Shown here: piece by piece, positions 44,573 through 54,433 of the stretch
How positions within the stretch are numbered: position 1 is the first letter of the stretch
Layout: the number at the start of each line of letters is the position of its first letter
NCBI GenBank assembly: GCA_032162705.1
Contig: JAVRON010000052.1
Coordinates: 1 to 64,000 of the forward strand
Direction of reading: 5' to 3'
Source of the DNA: QHXN01 sp032162705
Lineage (GTDB): Bacteria > Acidobacteriota > Blastocatellia > Pyrinomonadales > Pyrinomonadaceae
Length of the DNA stretch: 64,000 nt
Translations under genes and position numbers: made by a program
Notes under the pieces: model-generated
Database searches by the model: none
What the model saw: only the letters and a program-made list of their open reading frames with translations
Told to the model about the DNA's origin: nothing

Positions 44573-46930
44573 ATGACAGAGCATCGTTACATCCATGTTT
44601 CAGCGCGTCTGGCGCGTTGGCTCTGCGTCTGCGCGTTGCTGCTGCACGCGCTCGGGGCTACGGCTCCTGCACAGACGCCGTCCGCGCCCAACGTCTCCGG
44701 CAGCCCCGTGCTGCTCACGGAAGGGACGGGTACGACGACGCGCGGCGTCGCCTACGAGGCCGTGACCTTCCGCTCCGAGCCTTTCCCCGTCGTCTCGCCC
44801 ATCAACTGGAACGCCGACAAATCGAACACGCGCGACCAGCAGACGCGCGTGATGCTGTTTGCGATGAGTCTTGACCTTCTGCCGGGCGAGGGCGCAAGCG
44901 CCCTTTCGGCGGACGCGCAGGACGGCGCGGGGCGCATCTACCCGCTCAAGGTCGAGGCGCTCACGAACCCGAAGTACGTGCGGCTTCAGCCCGCGCCGGG
45001 GAATCCCAACCTGCAAGTCCCGACCGAGGTCACGCAGAGCTGGCTTTACGCCATCACACTGCGACTCGACGACTCGATGACCGACACGCTCGGCGACGTG
45101 CTCGTCCGCATCAGCCTGCACGGTGTCTCTTCGAACCGCGTGCGTATCGCCGTCGGGCAGACGGGCGGCGGCCCTGCGACAGACCCCTCGACCGAGTTCA
45201 TCTCGCCCGCACCCGCCACCGAGCCGACGCCGCCCACGCCGCTCTCGCCCAAGTCGTACGGCCCCGGCGAAGCTTCGACCGCCGACATCACGCGCCTGCT
45301 CGAACAGGCGACGTGGGGGCCGAAAGGTGACGGCAGCGATGTGGCGCACGTTCAGCAGGTCGGCATCAGCGCGTACCTCGACGAACAGTTCAATGCGCCC
45401 GTGCTCAACCCTTCAAAGGGTTCAGACTTTCCCGACCTCCCCTTCGTGATTGACGACTCCACGCAGCCGGGCGGATGTCCAACAGACCCTGTGGGTGATC
45501 CCAACGGCACTATCCGCAACGCCTGCCTGCGCGACAAGTATTCGATCTACCCGCATCAGGTACAGTTTTTCCAGAACGCACTGACGAGACAGACGCAGTT
45601 GCGCCAGCGTGTGGCCTTCGCGCTGCATCAGATTTTCGTCGTCTCCGGTCGGGATATCGCCCCGGTGTCATGGTGGATGACGCCGTACCTCCAGACGCTC
45701 GACCGCAATGCGTTCGGCAGCTACCGCACGCTTCTGGGCGAGATGACCTTGAATCCGGCGATGGGCGAGTATCTCGACATGCGTCGCAGCGTCGCCAACA
45801 ACGCCAACGAAAACTACGCGCGAGAGATTCTGCAACTCTTCTCGGTCGGCGTAAACCAGCTCAATCCCGACGGCACGCCCGTGCTCGACGCGCAGGGCAT
45901 CCCCGTCCCGACCTACTCGCAGACGAACGTCAACGAGTTCACGCGTGTCTTCACGGGTTGGAACTTCCAGGGTACTTTCCAGGCAGGCACGACGAACTAT
46001 CGCGACCCGATGATTCCGCGCATCAGTAACACGACGCCGCAACACGACACGGGCGCGAAGAATCTGTTCGGTACGAATCTCGCGGGCTGCCCCGGAGCTT
46101 TAGGCGCGGCCAACTCGACGTGCGCGCAGAACGAGTTGACGACGGCGCTCAACGTCATCGCCAACCACCCGAACACGGCCCCCTTCATCTCGAAGCAGCT
46201 CATCCAGCATCTCGTCACGAGTAATCCTTCACCGGCTTACGTCGAGCGCGTCTCGTCCGTTTTCGCGAACGACTGCAACGGCCTCTATCCTGAGAATCCT
46301 TGCTCGAACGCGCGCGGGAACTTGAAGGCCGTGGTGCGCGCCATCCTTTTAGACCCGGAGGCGCGCGGCGACTTGAAGAACGCGCCGAACTACGGGCGTC
46401 TGCGCGAGCCAGTGCAGTTCATCACGAACATCCTGCGCGCCTTCAACGCTTCGAGCGACGGCGTGCTCGGCTCTTTCAATCGTGCGGGCGATTTGCCTGG
46501 CTCGCTCGACGAGCCTGTCTATCAGCCGACCACGGTCTTCAGCTACTACATGCCCGACTACGAAGTGCCGGGGACGAAGCTTCTGGGGCCCGCCTTCCAG
46601 ATTCTTTCGACCTCGACGACGCTCCGGCGCGCGAACGTCGCCAACACGCTCGTCTACTCCGGCATCGCCACGGGCACGAACAACCCGACCGGCACGCAGC
46701 TCAACTTTGCTTCGCTCGACGCGCTGGCTTCCGCCGACACGTCGGGCGGGCAACTCGTCGATCAACTCAACACCCTTTTGCTGCACGGTACGATGTCGCA
46801 GGCTGCGCGCAACGCGATTTTGACGGCGGTGACGAGTGTTCCGGCGGGCGACGCGAGCGCCACACGCAGGCGCGTGCTGACCGCCGTCTACCTCGTGGCG
46901 ACTTCCCCGCAGTACGACGTGCAGAGGTAA
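44573..46930 (+). CDS. DUF1800 family exported protein
   Basis: 785 aa. Signal peptide (about 1-33, ending APAQ). After an extracellular beta-rich N-terminal region (about 40-215) comes the DUF1800 domain: DITRLLEQATWGPKGDGSDVAHVQQVGISAYLDEQF, LRQRVAFALHQIFVVSG, NENYAREILQLFSVGVNQLN, FTRVFTGWNF and the ending QAARNAILTAV...RRVLTAVYLVATSPQYDVQR. Function unknown; almost always next to a DUF1501 gene, as here (8 bp downstream). Probably acts outside the inner membrane. Confidence 0.9.
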   Translation: MTEHRYIHVSARLARWLCVCALLLHALGATAPAQTPSAPNVSGSPVLLTEGTGTTTRGVAYEAVTFRSEPFPVVSPINWNADKSNTRDQQTRVMLFAMSLDLLPGEGASALSADAQDGAGRIYPLKVEALTNPKYVRLQPAPGNPNLQVPTEVTQSWLYAITLRLDDSMTDTLGDVLVRISLHGVSSNRVRIAVGQTGGGPATDPSTEFISPAPATEPTPPTPLSPKSYGPGEASTADITRLLEQATWGPKGDGSDVAHVQQVGISAYLDEQFNAPVLNPSKGSDFPDLPFVIDDSTQPGGCPTDPVGDPNGTIRNACLRDKYSIYPHQVQFFQNALTRQTQLRQRVAFALHQIFVVSGRDIAPVSWWMTPYLQTLDRNAFGSYRTLLGEMTLNPAMGEYLDMRRSVANNANENYAREILQLFSVGVNQLNPDGTPVLDAQGIPVPTYSQTNVNEFTRVFTGWNFQGTFQAGTTNYRDPMIPRISNTTPQHDTGAKNLFGTNLAGCPGALGAANSTCAQNELTTALNVIANHPNTAPFISKQLIQHLVTSNPSPAYVERVSSVFANDCNGLYPENPCSNARGNLKAVVRAILLDPEARGDLKNAPNYGRLREPVQFITNILRAFNASSDGVLGSFNRAGDLPGSLDEPVYQPTTVFSYYMPDYEVPGTKLLGPAFQILSTSTTLRRANVANTLVYSGIATGTNNPTGTQLNFASLDALASADTSGGQLVDQLNTLLLHGTMSQAARNAILTAVTSVPAGDASATRRRVLTAVYLVATSPQYDVQR

Positions 46931-46938
46931 ACGAACCA

Positions 46939-48366
46939 ATGGCTCATTCACGCAGAGACTTCCTACTCAAATCGGCCTGCGCGCTCGGCGGCATGGCGCT
47001 CGCCTCGTCCGTCGAGAGCTTCGGCCTCATCGACGCCTTCGCACAGGAGGCGACGACCGACGCGGCGACCGACTATCGCGCGCTCGTCTGCGTCTTCCTG
47101 AGCGGCGGCAACGACTGCAACAACACGCTCGTCTCGCTCGACCAGTACAGTAGCTACTCAAGTGTCCGCAACGCTTCAGGGCTTGCCATCCCGCAGGCGA
47201 ATCTCCTCCCCGTCTCGCCCGTCACGGGCGGCTCTTACGGGCTGCACCCGAGCATGTCGGAGATAAAGGCGCTCTTCGATCAGGGCAGTCTCGCCGTCGT
47301 CGCCAACGTCGGGCCCCTCGTCGAGCCTCTGTCGCGCACGACCTATCAGAACGGGACGGGCAAGAAGCCGCTCCAACTCTTTTCGCACTCCGATCAGGTC
47401 GGGCAGTGGCAGTCGTCGGTCGCCAACAGCGTCGTCCAGACCGGCTGGGGCGGTCGCATCGCGGACAAGACGGGCGGGCTTAACGGCGCGGCCTCTTTCC
47501 CGCAGGTCACGTCGATTTCGGGAATCAGTCTCTTCGTGACGGGCGTCAACGCGCGCCCGCTCGCCATCGGCGACTCGAACACCGCGCTCGGTAACGTGCT
47601 GCCGCTCGATAGCCCGCCCGGCTCGGCTGGCTTCAACACGGCGCAGAACACAGCGCGCCGCACGGCCTTCGACCAGTTGCGAGGGCTTGACGTGGACGCG
47701 GTGCTCGTCAAGGCCGCAGCCGACACGCGCTCGGCCTCTTTGCAAACTCGGACGGCGCTTCAATCTGTTAGCCCGACTCTCATCACCACTTTCCCGAACA
47801 CGACGCTCGGTCGCCAGCTCAAGCAGGTCGCGCTCGTCATCAAGGCGAGCACCGACCAGACGGCAGGCATCAACATGAAGCGCCAGATTTTCTTCTGCAC
47901 GCTCGGAGGCTTCGACACGCACAGCAACCAGACGAGCGCGACCTTCGTGGGCAGTCAGGGCACGCTCTTGCAGCAGCTCAGTCAGGCGTTCAAAGCTTTC
48001 TTCGACGCGACGGTCGAACTGGGCGTGCGCGACAACGTCACGACCTTCACGCTCTCAGACTTCGGGCGCACGCTCTCGCCCTCCGGCTCGGGCGTGGCGG
48101 GCGTGGGGAGCGATCACGGCTGGGGCAGTCATCACTTCGTCATGGGCGGTTCGGTTATCGGCAACAGGTTATTCGGCGCATATCCGACGCTCGCACTGAA
48201 TGGCCCGAACGACGCAGACACACGCGGGCGCTGGATTCCGACGACCTCCGTCGAACAGTACGCGGCGACGCTCGCCTCATGGTACGGTCTCTCTCCGAGC
48301 GATTTCCCGGCGGTCTTCCCACTGCTCGACCGTTTCCCGACACCAAACCTCGGCTTCCTGATGTGA
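46939..48366 (+). CDS. DUF1501 family protein with Tat signal
   Basis: 475 aa from ATG 46939 (an upstream open frame overlaps the DUF1800 gene out of frame and is not real). Twin-arginine signal: SRRDFLLKSACALGGMALASS. DUF1501 motifs: ALVCVFLSGGNDCNNTLVSLDQY, FSHSDQVGQWQSS, CTLGGFDTHSNQ, TFTLSDFGRTLSPSG...GSDHGWGSHHFVMGGSV, which look like a sulfatase/phosphatase-type metal site (D, H, H). Exported folded, possibly with a metal cofactor. Works with its DUF1800 partner by gene pairing. Confidence 0.92.
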   Translation: MAHSRRDFLLKSACALGGMALASSVESFGLIDAFAQEATTDAATDYRALVCVFLSGGNDCNNTLVSLDQYSSYSSVRNASGLAIPQANLLPVSPVTGGSYGLHPSMSEIKALFDQGSLAVVANVGPLVEPLSRTTYQNGTGKKPLQLFSHSDQVGQWQSSVANSVVQTGWGGRIADKTGGLNGAASFPQVTSISGISLFVTGVNARPLAIGDSNTALGNVLPLDSPPGSAGFNTAQNTARRTAFDQLRGLDVDAVLVKAAADTRSASLQTRTALQSVSPTLITTFPNTTLGRQLKQVALVIKASTDQTAGINMKRQIFFCTLGGFDTHSNQTSATFVGSQGTLLQQLSQAFKAFFDATVELGVRDNVTTFTLSDFGRTLSPSGSGVAGVGSDHGWGSHHFVMGGSVIGNRLFGAYPTLALNGPNDADTRGRWIPTTSVEQYAATLASWYGLSPSDFPAVFPLLDRFPTPNLGFLM

Positions 48367-48390
48367 GCGTTGAGGTTTGAAAAGTTGGCT

Positions 48391-48475
48391 TTAACCACAG
48401 AGGGCACGAAGTACACACAGAGGCACAAAGATTTTCTTTGTGTTCTTTGGATGAGCTTCGTGCCCTCTGTGTTTA
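48391..48475. repeat. Intergenic palindrome, 9-bp family D, copy 1
   Basis: Left arm TTAACCACAGAGGGCACGAAG, right arm complement ending CTTCGTGCCCTCTGTGTTTAA, with an inner hairpin of AAAGA...TCTTT type. It lies between the DUF1501 gene and the next gene. Confidence 0.92.
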
Positions 48476-48533
48476 AGTTCTGTTCGTCCGCCTCAACCGC
48501 GCGGTGTTTTTGAAATGGTGCGGTGTTTCTGAA

Positions 48534-51500
48534 ATGGTAAAGCTCAAACTCCTCGTCCTTCTCGTCTTCGCTGTCGGCACCGCCGCGCTGCTTCTGACGG
48601 ACAACGCGGCCAACCCGCACGCGCGTGCATACTCCGCGGGCCCGCCCGCCGGTTACACACACGCGCCGGGCGAGCTTGACTGTGCCGACTGCCACACAAC
48701 ACCTGCGCAGAGCACGGGCGCGCTCACGTTGAACGTGCCGCAGAAGTACACGCCGGGGCAGACCTACGACATCACGGTCACGCACGCGAGCGCCGACCAG
48801 ACGCGCGTCCGTTGGGGCTTTGAGTTGACGGCGCTCGACGCCGCAGACCAGAAGGCGGGCACGCTCGCCGCCGCAGACGACCTCACGCAGGTCATCGGCA
48901 GCCAGGGGCCTTTCCCCGCGCGCCAGTACGTCGAGCACACCTCGAAGGGAACCTTCTCCGGCCAGCAGAACGGCGCGAGCTGGACTTTCAAATGGACTGC
49001 GCCCACAGAAGACGTTGGAGCCGTCACCTTCTACGTCGCGGGCAACGAGGCGAACGGCGACGGCAATAGCTCCGGCGACAACATCTACTTCACCTTTGCG
49101 TCCGCCACGTTCCAACCGCCCGCGCCCGACTTCACGGTCGCGGTCTCGCCCACCTCGCGCACCTTCGCGCAGGGCGGCGGCACGACCTACAACGTCACGG
49201 TCACGCCGCTCAACGGCTTTACGGGTCAGGTCACGCTCGGCGTCGCGGGACTTCCCTCCAACACCTTCCCGTCGTTCCAGCCCACGACCGTCCAGATTAC
49301 GGACTCTTCACCGCAGACTTCCGTGCTCTCCATTACCGGCTCCAACAATACGCCCACGGGCACGAGCACGCTCGACATCACAGGGACGAGCGGACAGCTC
49401 TCGCATACCGCGCATGCGACGTTGAACGTCGTCAGCGCGGGCGACGCGGACATCTCCATCAGTCAGGCTATCTCGCCGAACCCCGCGCAGGTGGGCGTTG
49501 ACTTGAAGTTCACCTACACGGTAACGAACAAGGGCCCCGCGACGGGCGACGCGACCGTCTTGAAGGTGACGCTGCCGCCGAACATCGGCCCGACCTTCAC
49601 TAAGGGCGAGGGAACCTGCACGCTCGTCGTCCTCCAATCCGGGTTCGAGTACGACTGCACGCTCGACACCATCAGCGCGGGGCAATCGAAGTCCATCGAC
49701 TTCACCATTCGACCGACCGCGCCCGGCACGCTCAACACGAGCGCGACCGCCAACGCTACGGAGCATGACCCATTCTCCTCGAACAACACGGTCAACGCCG
49801 CCATCCCCATCGCCGACGTGGCGTCAGCGCCCTCGATGACCGTCTCGAATCTCGGCGTCCGCACCATCATCTCGGGTTTGAACCAGCCGACCAGCCTCGC
49901 CTTCATCGGCGCAAACGACTTCTTCGTTCTTGAGAAGCCGACGGGTCGCGTCCTGCGCGTCAGGAACGGGGTGATGCTGGGGCCCGTGCTCGACCTAGCC
50001 GTCAACAACGCGTCGGAGCGCGGACTGCTCGGTATCGCTTTGCATCCGGGCTTTACCACCAACGGCTTCGTCTATCTCTACTGGACTGAGAGCTTGACGG
50101 GCGTGGACACCAGCGCCATCGATGAAGTGCCGCTCCTCGGCAATCGAGTTGACCGATACGTCTGGAACGGCACACAGCTTAACTTTGACCGCACGCTCAT
50201 CCGTCTGCACTCGCTTCAAACCGACGCGGGCCAGCCTTCGCGCGGCAACCACAACGGCGGCGTGCTTCGCTTCGGCCCGGACGGCAAGCTCTACATCATC
50301 ATCGGCGACAACGGGCGGCGCGGGCTGCTTCAGAATCTCCCCTGCGGGCCCACGCCCACCTGCCCCGGCGCGACTGTTACCGACGATCAGTTTGGCGGCC
50401 CCGAGCCTGACGACGCGCACCTGACGGGCGTCGTTCTCCGGCTCAACGATGACGGCACGACGCCTTCCGATAATCCCTTCTTCAATGCGAACACGGGTCT
50501 TTCGGGTCAGGCCGCCGCGAACGTCAAGAAGGTTTTTGCCTACGGCGTGCGCAACGGCTTCGGGATGGACTTCGATCCTGTCGGCGGCTCGCTCTGGACG
50601 CAGGAGAACGGCGACGATGCGTTTGACGAGATTAACCGCGTCGAGGCGGGCTTCAACGGCGGCTGGATTCAACTGATGGGCCCCTCTTCGCGCGTCTCTG
50701 AGTTCAAGTCAATCGAGGTCTCGCGCGGCAACAGCCTGCAACAGAACCGCTGGCCGCCCACGAACATCGCCGACACACCTGCCGACGCTCTCGCGCGTCT
50801 CTACGTCCTGCCCGGCTCTCACTACACAGAGCCTGAGTTCAGTTGGAAGTATGCCATCGCGCCCTCTCCCATCGGGTTCGCGCGTGGCTCGGCGCTCGGC
50901 GCGCAGTACGCGGGCGACCTCTTCGTCGGTGCTTCGCGCACGACGCTCCTGGGCGGCTACCTCATGCGCTTTAAGTTGAGCGCAGACCGTAAGACGTTCG
51001 CGACGACCGACGCGCGTCTCGCCGATAAGGTGGCGGACAACACAGACAAGTTCGACGCGACCGAGAGCGAGAGTCTCGTCGTCGGGCGCGACTTCGGCAT
51101 CACGACCGACATCCAGACCGCGCCGGGCAATGGGAATCTCTACGTCGTCTCGCTCTCGAACGGAGCGGTCTACGAAGTCTTCGCCAAACCGCAGCTCTTC
51201 GTCGCTAACCTCGACGGCTCGCAGGAGACTCCGCCCCACGCCGTCAACGCAAAGGGCACGGCCACGCTCCTGCTCGACAAAGATGAGACGACCGCGCAAG
51301 TCTCTCTGCGCTTTCGCGGTCTCTCGTCCACGCAGACAGCCGCGCACATACATACGCCCGCCGCCGCGGGGCAGACCGCGCCGCCCGTCTTCGACTTGCC
51401 TTCGGGCAGCTTTGATAACTTCCAGATCACGCTTACGCCGCAGCAGGTCAGCGACCTCAAGGCAGGACTCTTCTACGTCAACGTCCACAGCACCAACTTC

Positions 51501-52643
51501 CCCGCGGGCGAGATTCGAGGGCAGTTCGGCGCGATCTCTCAGCCCTCGGTCGTGCAGCTCGACGTGGCCGTACAGGAAATCCCAGAGTCGGCGGGCGCGA
51601 AGACCATAAACGTCGTGCGACTCGGCGACACTTCTTCGACCGTGACGGTTGACTACTCGACCGCCGACGGAATCGCGACCGAGCGCGCCGACTACACGAC
51701 CGCGCGCGGCACGCTCCGCTTCGCACCGGGCGAGACACAGAAGTCTTTCGATATCCTCATCACCGACGACGGACTCTCGGAGCCAGCCGAGGGCTTCACC
51801 GTCAACCTCTCGAACCCGACGGGCCCGGCCACACTCAACAATCCTTCGAGCGTAGCGCTAACCATTAACGACAACGACCCGTCGCCTTCTGCCGCCAACC
51901 CTGTTGACGACTCGCAGTTCTTCGTCCGCCAGCACTATCACGACTTCCTCAATCGAGAGCCGGACGCGCCCGGCCTTCAGTTCTGGGTGAACGAAATCGA
52001 AAGTTGCGGCACGAACGCGCAGTGCCGCGAGGTCAAGCGCATCAACGTCTCGGCGGCCTTCTTCCTTTCCATCGAATTTCAAGAGACGGGCTATCTCGTC
52101 TACAGGCTCTACGACGAATCATTCGACCGGCAGCCGCGCTACGCGGAGTTCATCCCAGACGTGCAGGAGATAGGGCGCGGCGTCATCGTCGGGCAAGGCA
52201 ACTGGCAGGCGCAACTGGCGGCCAACCGTCAGAGCTTCGCCGACACGTGGGTTACGCGCGCAGCCTTCCGTAGTGTCTTCGACGCACTCTCAAACTCCGA
52301 ATACGTCAACAAGCTCTACGCCAACGCGGGGGTGACGCCCGCGACCGCGGAGCGTGACGCACTCGTGGCCGCGCTCGACACGGGTGCGAAGACGCGCGCG
52401 CGCGTGCTGCTCGACGTGGCCGACAACACGGCATACAAGCGGCAGGAGTTCAATCGCGCCTTTGTGCTGATGGAATACTTCGGTTACTTGAGAAGGAATC
52501 CCGATGATGCGCCCGACAACAATCGCGGCGGCTACGACTTCTGGCTCGCGAAGCTCGACTCCTTCGGCGGCGACTACATCCGCGCCGAGATGGTCAAAGC
52601 CTTCATCAATTCGACGGAATACCGAAAGCGTTTTGGTCAGTAG
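48534..52643 (+). CDS. Multidomain secreted protein: CxxCH/Reeler-like, DUF11, sugar-dehydrogenase-like, CHRD, Calx-beta, DUF4214
   Basis: 1369 aa from ATG 48534; an upstream GTG is inside a 19-bp tandem duplication (48501-48519, 48520-48538). Signal peptide (about 1-22). Domains in order: choice-of-anchor/Reeler-like domain starting GELDCADCHTTP (CxxCH, possible heme site) to about 195; Ig-like region; DUF11 (about 305-400); glucose/sorbosone dehydrogenase-like propeller (about 430-870, LNQPTSLAFIGANDFFVLEKPTGRVLRV, LLGIALHPGF, HNGGVLRFGPDGKLYIIIGDNG); CHRD domain (about 895-1005); Calx-beta (about 1015-1110); DUF4214-like C-terminus (about 1125-1369, FVRQHYHDFLNREPDAPGLQFW). A cell-surface protein probably joining sugar oxidation or binding with adhesion. 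Operon with DUF1800/DUF1501 likely. Confidence 0.82.
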   Translation: MVKLKLLVLLVFAVGTAALLLTDNAANPHARAYSAGPPAGYTHAPGELDCADCHTTPAQSTGALTLNVPQKYTPGQTYDITVTHASADQTRVRWGFELTALDAADQKAGTLAAADDLTQVIGSQGPFPARQYVEHTSKGTFSGQQNGASWTFKWTAPTEDVGAVTFYVAGNEANGDGNSSGDNIYFTFASATFQPPAPDFTVAVSPTSRTFAQGGGTTYNVTVTPLNGFTGQVTLGVAGLPSNTFPSFQPTTVQITDSSPQTSVLSITGSNNTPTGTSTLDITGTSGQLSHTAHATLNVVSAGDADISISQAISPNPAQVGVDLKFTYTVTNKGPATGDATVLKVTLPPNIGPTFTKGEGTCTLVVLQSGFEYDCTLDTISAGQSKSIDFTIRPTAPGTLNTSATANATEHDPFSSNNTVNAAIPIADVASAPSMTVSNLGVRTIISGLNQPTSLAFIGANDFFVLEKPTGRVLRVRNGVMLGPVLDLAVNNASERGLLGIALHPGFTTNGFVYLYWTESLTGVDTSAIDEVPLLGNRVDRYVWNGTQLNFDRTLIRLHSLQTDAGQPSRGNHNGGVLRFGPDGKLYIIIGDNGRRGLLQNLPCGPTPTCPGATVTDDQFGGPEPDDAHLTGVVLRLNDDGTTPSDNPFFNANTGLSGQAAANVKKVFAYGVRNGFGMDFDPVGGSLWTQENGDDAFDEINRVEAGFNGGWIQLMGPSSRVSEFKSIEVSRGNSLQQNRWPPTNIADTPADALARLYVLPGSHYTEPEFSWKYAIAPSPIGFARGSALGAQYAGDLFVGASRTTLLGGYLMRFKLSADRKTFATTDARLADKVADNTDKFDATESESLVVGRDFGITTDIQTAPGNGNLYVVSLSNGAVYEVFAKPQLFVANLDGSQETPPHAVNAKGTATLLLDKDETTAQVSLRFRGLSSTQTAAHIHTPAAAGQTAPPVFDLPSGSFDNFQITLTPQQVSDLKAGLFYVNVHSTNFPAGEIRGQFGAISQPSVVQLDVAVQEIPESAGAKTINVVRLGDTSSTVTVDYSTADGIATERADYTTARGTLRFAPGETQKSFDILITDDGLSEPAEGFTVNLSNPTGPATLNNPSSVALTINDNDPSPSAANPVDDSQFFVRQHYHDFLNREPDAPGLQFWVNEIESCGTNAQCREVKRINVSAAFFLSIEFQETGYLVYRLYDESFDRQPRYAEFIPDVQEIGRGVIVGQGNWQAQLAANRQSFADTWVTRAAFRSVFDALSNSEYVNKLYANAGVTPATAERDALVAALDTGAKTRARVLLDVADNTAYKRQEFNRAFVLMEYFGYLRRNPDDAPDNNRGGYDFWLAKLDSFGGDYIRAEMVKAFINSTEYRKRFGQ

Positions 52644-52679
52644 CAGAGGGGCGGCGGGCCTCTCTCTGTGCGTGCTCGC

Positions 52680-53036
52680 TCAACGCATGCCGATCATGAG
52701 CAACACGGAGCGGTCGTGAACCGTTCCGTCCTCCGTCTGCCAGCGGCGTAGCGCTTCGAGTTCGTCTTCGCGGACGGTGCGGTTCGAGAGGCGCGCGGCG
52801 GGCGTCTTCTCAAAGGCGTGCTCGGTCAGCGCGATGTGCGGCTCGCGCAATGGAAGCTCGCGCCCTTCGGCAAGCGCAGCCTCGGCGGATTCCACGTCCG
52901 GGTAGAAGTCCTGATAGACAAGTATGTGCCAGACCGCTTCGCGCCCCTCGCCCTCGACCGCGAGCACACGCAACAGTCCGAAGCCGCTCTCCACCTGAAA
53001 GACCAGATCATCGCCGGGTGCGAAGTTAAGCGCCAT
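52680..53036 (-). CDS. Conserved hypothetical protein, minus strand
   Basis: 118 aa. AGGAG lies 7 nt before the ATG at 53036. It starts MALNFAPGDDLVFQVESGFGLLRVLAVEGE, which looks like a small beta barrel, followed by VWHILVYQDFYPDV and an acidic helical part ending GTVHDRSVLLMIGMR. No cysteine, no signal, so cytoplasmic. I do not recognise the family. It is the only minus-strand gene between 2.4 and 57 kb. Confidence 0.75.
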   Translation of the reverse strand: MALNFAPGDDLVFQVESGFGLLRVLAVEGEGREAVWHILVYQDFYPDVESAEAALAEGRELPLREPHIALTEHAFEKTPAARLSNRTVREDELEALRRWQTEDGTVHDRSVLLMIGMR

Positions 53037-53113
53037 AAAACTCCTGCCTCTTGTGTCCCGCCTGAAGTACGGTCGAGCTTAGCATAAGCGCACGACATCC
53101 CGCCCACCCTCGC

Positions 53114-53206
53114 GGCCTTTGTGAAGACCTTCGTGCCCTCTGTGGTTAAAGAGAGTTTGGACTTAACCACAAAGTACACAAAGGGATTCACAAAGGGCAC
53201 GAAGGG
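53114..53206. repeat. Intergenic palindrome, 9-bp family D, copy 2
   Basis: Left arm GCCTTTGTGAAGACCTTCGTG..., right arm ...CACAAAGGGATTCACAAAGG. The steps are 9 bp with one 12-bp step (accacaaag, tacacaaag, ggattcacaaag, ggcacgaag). Spans the divergent gap between the minus-strand gene and the J-domain gene. Confidence 0.9.
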
Positions 53207-53298
53207 AAGTGATGGAATCGAAGGTGTGGACGAGTTGCCGCGCCCGGTTTACTATCTGGAGGCTTTTGCGGAGGTGGCCGAACGGGTTGGCCGAATTG

Positions 53299-53862
53299 AT
53301 GAAGGACTCCAGGCCGGAGAAGGACTACTATTCGATTCTCGGCGCGGGCGAAGAATCGCCGCGCGAGGAGATCGAGCGCTGCTATAAGCGGCTCGCGCAG
53401 CGCCACCATCCGGATCGCGGCGGCGACGAGGATGAGATGAAGGCCGTCAACGAAGCCTGGCGCATCCTCGGTAACGCTGACTCGCGCCGCGCATACGACG
53501 CCGGGCGCACCGCAAGGCCGCGCGCGGCCTACGTGGCGCACACTCCGGTCAGTTCTCCTTCGGCGCACGCAGACCCTTTGAGCGGGCGCATCGTCGGCGC
53601 GGCGCTGTGTCTCTTCGGCGGACTCGTTCTGCTGTTTCTGGTGAAGGCGCAGTACGTCGTCTTTCTATTCCCGCTCGCGTTGCTGGCGCTTGCGTTGGTG
53701 GCGTTCGCAATCCTGATGGCGCACGGCGCGCTTTCGTTCGCACGCGAACAGGTGAGAACAGATCATCCCATGCGCAGGCTTGTGTGGGCGCAGGAGGTCT
53801 TCTTCTGGTTGTGCGTCGTGGCGGGAGGCTACAGCGTCTATCTCATGTTGCAGGCGGTCTGA
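53299..53862 (+). CDS. J-domain membrane protein
   Basis: 187 aa from ATG 53299. N-terminal J domain (about 8-68: KDYYSILGAGEESPREEIERCYKRLAQRHHPDRGGDEDEMKAVNEAWRILGNADSRRAYD) with the intact HPD that stimulates Hsp70. A linker leads to three membrane helices (about 98-115, 117-143 and 166-186). No Gly/Phe or zinc domain, so it is a type III, membrane-bound J protein that would recruit DnaK to the inner membrane. A weak ribosome binding site leaves the start slightly uncertain. Confidence 0.83.
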   Translation: MKDSRPEKDYYSILGAGEESPREEIERCYKRLAQRHHPDRGGDEDEMKAVNEAWRILGNADSRRAYDAGRTARPRAAYVAHTPVSSPSAHADPLSGRIVGAALCLFGGLVLLFLVKAQYVVFLFPLALLALALVAFAILMAHGALSFAREQVRTDHPMRRLVWAQEVFFWLCVVAGGYSVYLMLQAV

Positions 53863-53884
53863 TACCCCGTATCAAAGGCGGTGG

Positions 53885-54301
53885 ATGAAGATGAGTATCA
53901 AGGCACTTGAAATGCTGTTCCTCGAAGTGGACAGCCTCGAAGAGTCTTTGGACTTCTACTCCACCGGACTCGGCTTTGAGGTTGACCAGCACAAGCCCGA
54001 GGCCGAGCCGCCGATGGCGACATTGCGCGCGGGCCGCCTGCGCCTGTCGCTCGCGCAAAGACCTGCGATGGCGCGTCGCGGGCGTGGTATATATTTTTTC
54101 CTCACGGTCGAGGACGTAGACGAGTTCTACGACTTTCTGGTCGCGGGCGGGATTGAAGTCTTCGACCCGCCCGCGGACGCAGGCTGGGGCGGTCGCTTCT
54201 TCGCGATTGTAGACCCCAACGGCTATCGCCTCTTCTTCGTCACGTGGTACGCGGACGGGCCCTATCTGGACGACCCCAACGAGCTAGGCTTGTCGGATTG
54301 A
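53885..54301 (+). CDS. VOC (glyoxalase/bleomycin-resistance) family protein
   Basis: 138 aa from ATG 53885 (53891 possible). The beta-alpha-beta-beta-beta pattern is clear: ALEMLFLEVDSLEESLDFYSTGLGFEVDQ, then FFLTVEDVDEFYDFLVAGGIEVFDPPADAGWGGRFFAIVDPNGYRLFFVTW. A single VOC module that would act as a dimer. Metal ligands of glyoxalase I are only partly present (E13-type and no clear His), so it may bind rather than convert its ligand. Confidence 0.85.
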   Translation: MKMSIKALEMLFLEVDSLEESLDFYSTGLGFEVDQHKPEAEPPMATLRAGRLRLSLAQRPAMARRGRGIYFFLTVEDVDEFYDFLVAGGIEVFDPPADAGWGGRFFAIVDPNGYRLFFVTWYADGPYLDDPNELGLSD

Positions 54302-54433
54302 GGCTTGAGTCCCTACAATGGTTTCCGTATTTTCCCTTGCGAATCTTATGCGCCCTGCACGCTCCCGAACGGCGCATCTCAACTTAAAAGTCAGACTACG
54401 ATTGACGGCCCACTTTGCCGTCCGGGAGCAGCC

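Noticed and set aside
46300..46938. Extension of the DUF1501 frame into the DUF1800 gene
   Set aside because: It is in a different frame from the upstream gene, and the Tat signal begins at 46939.
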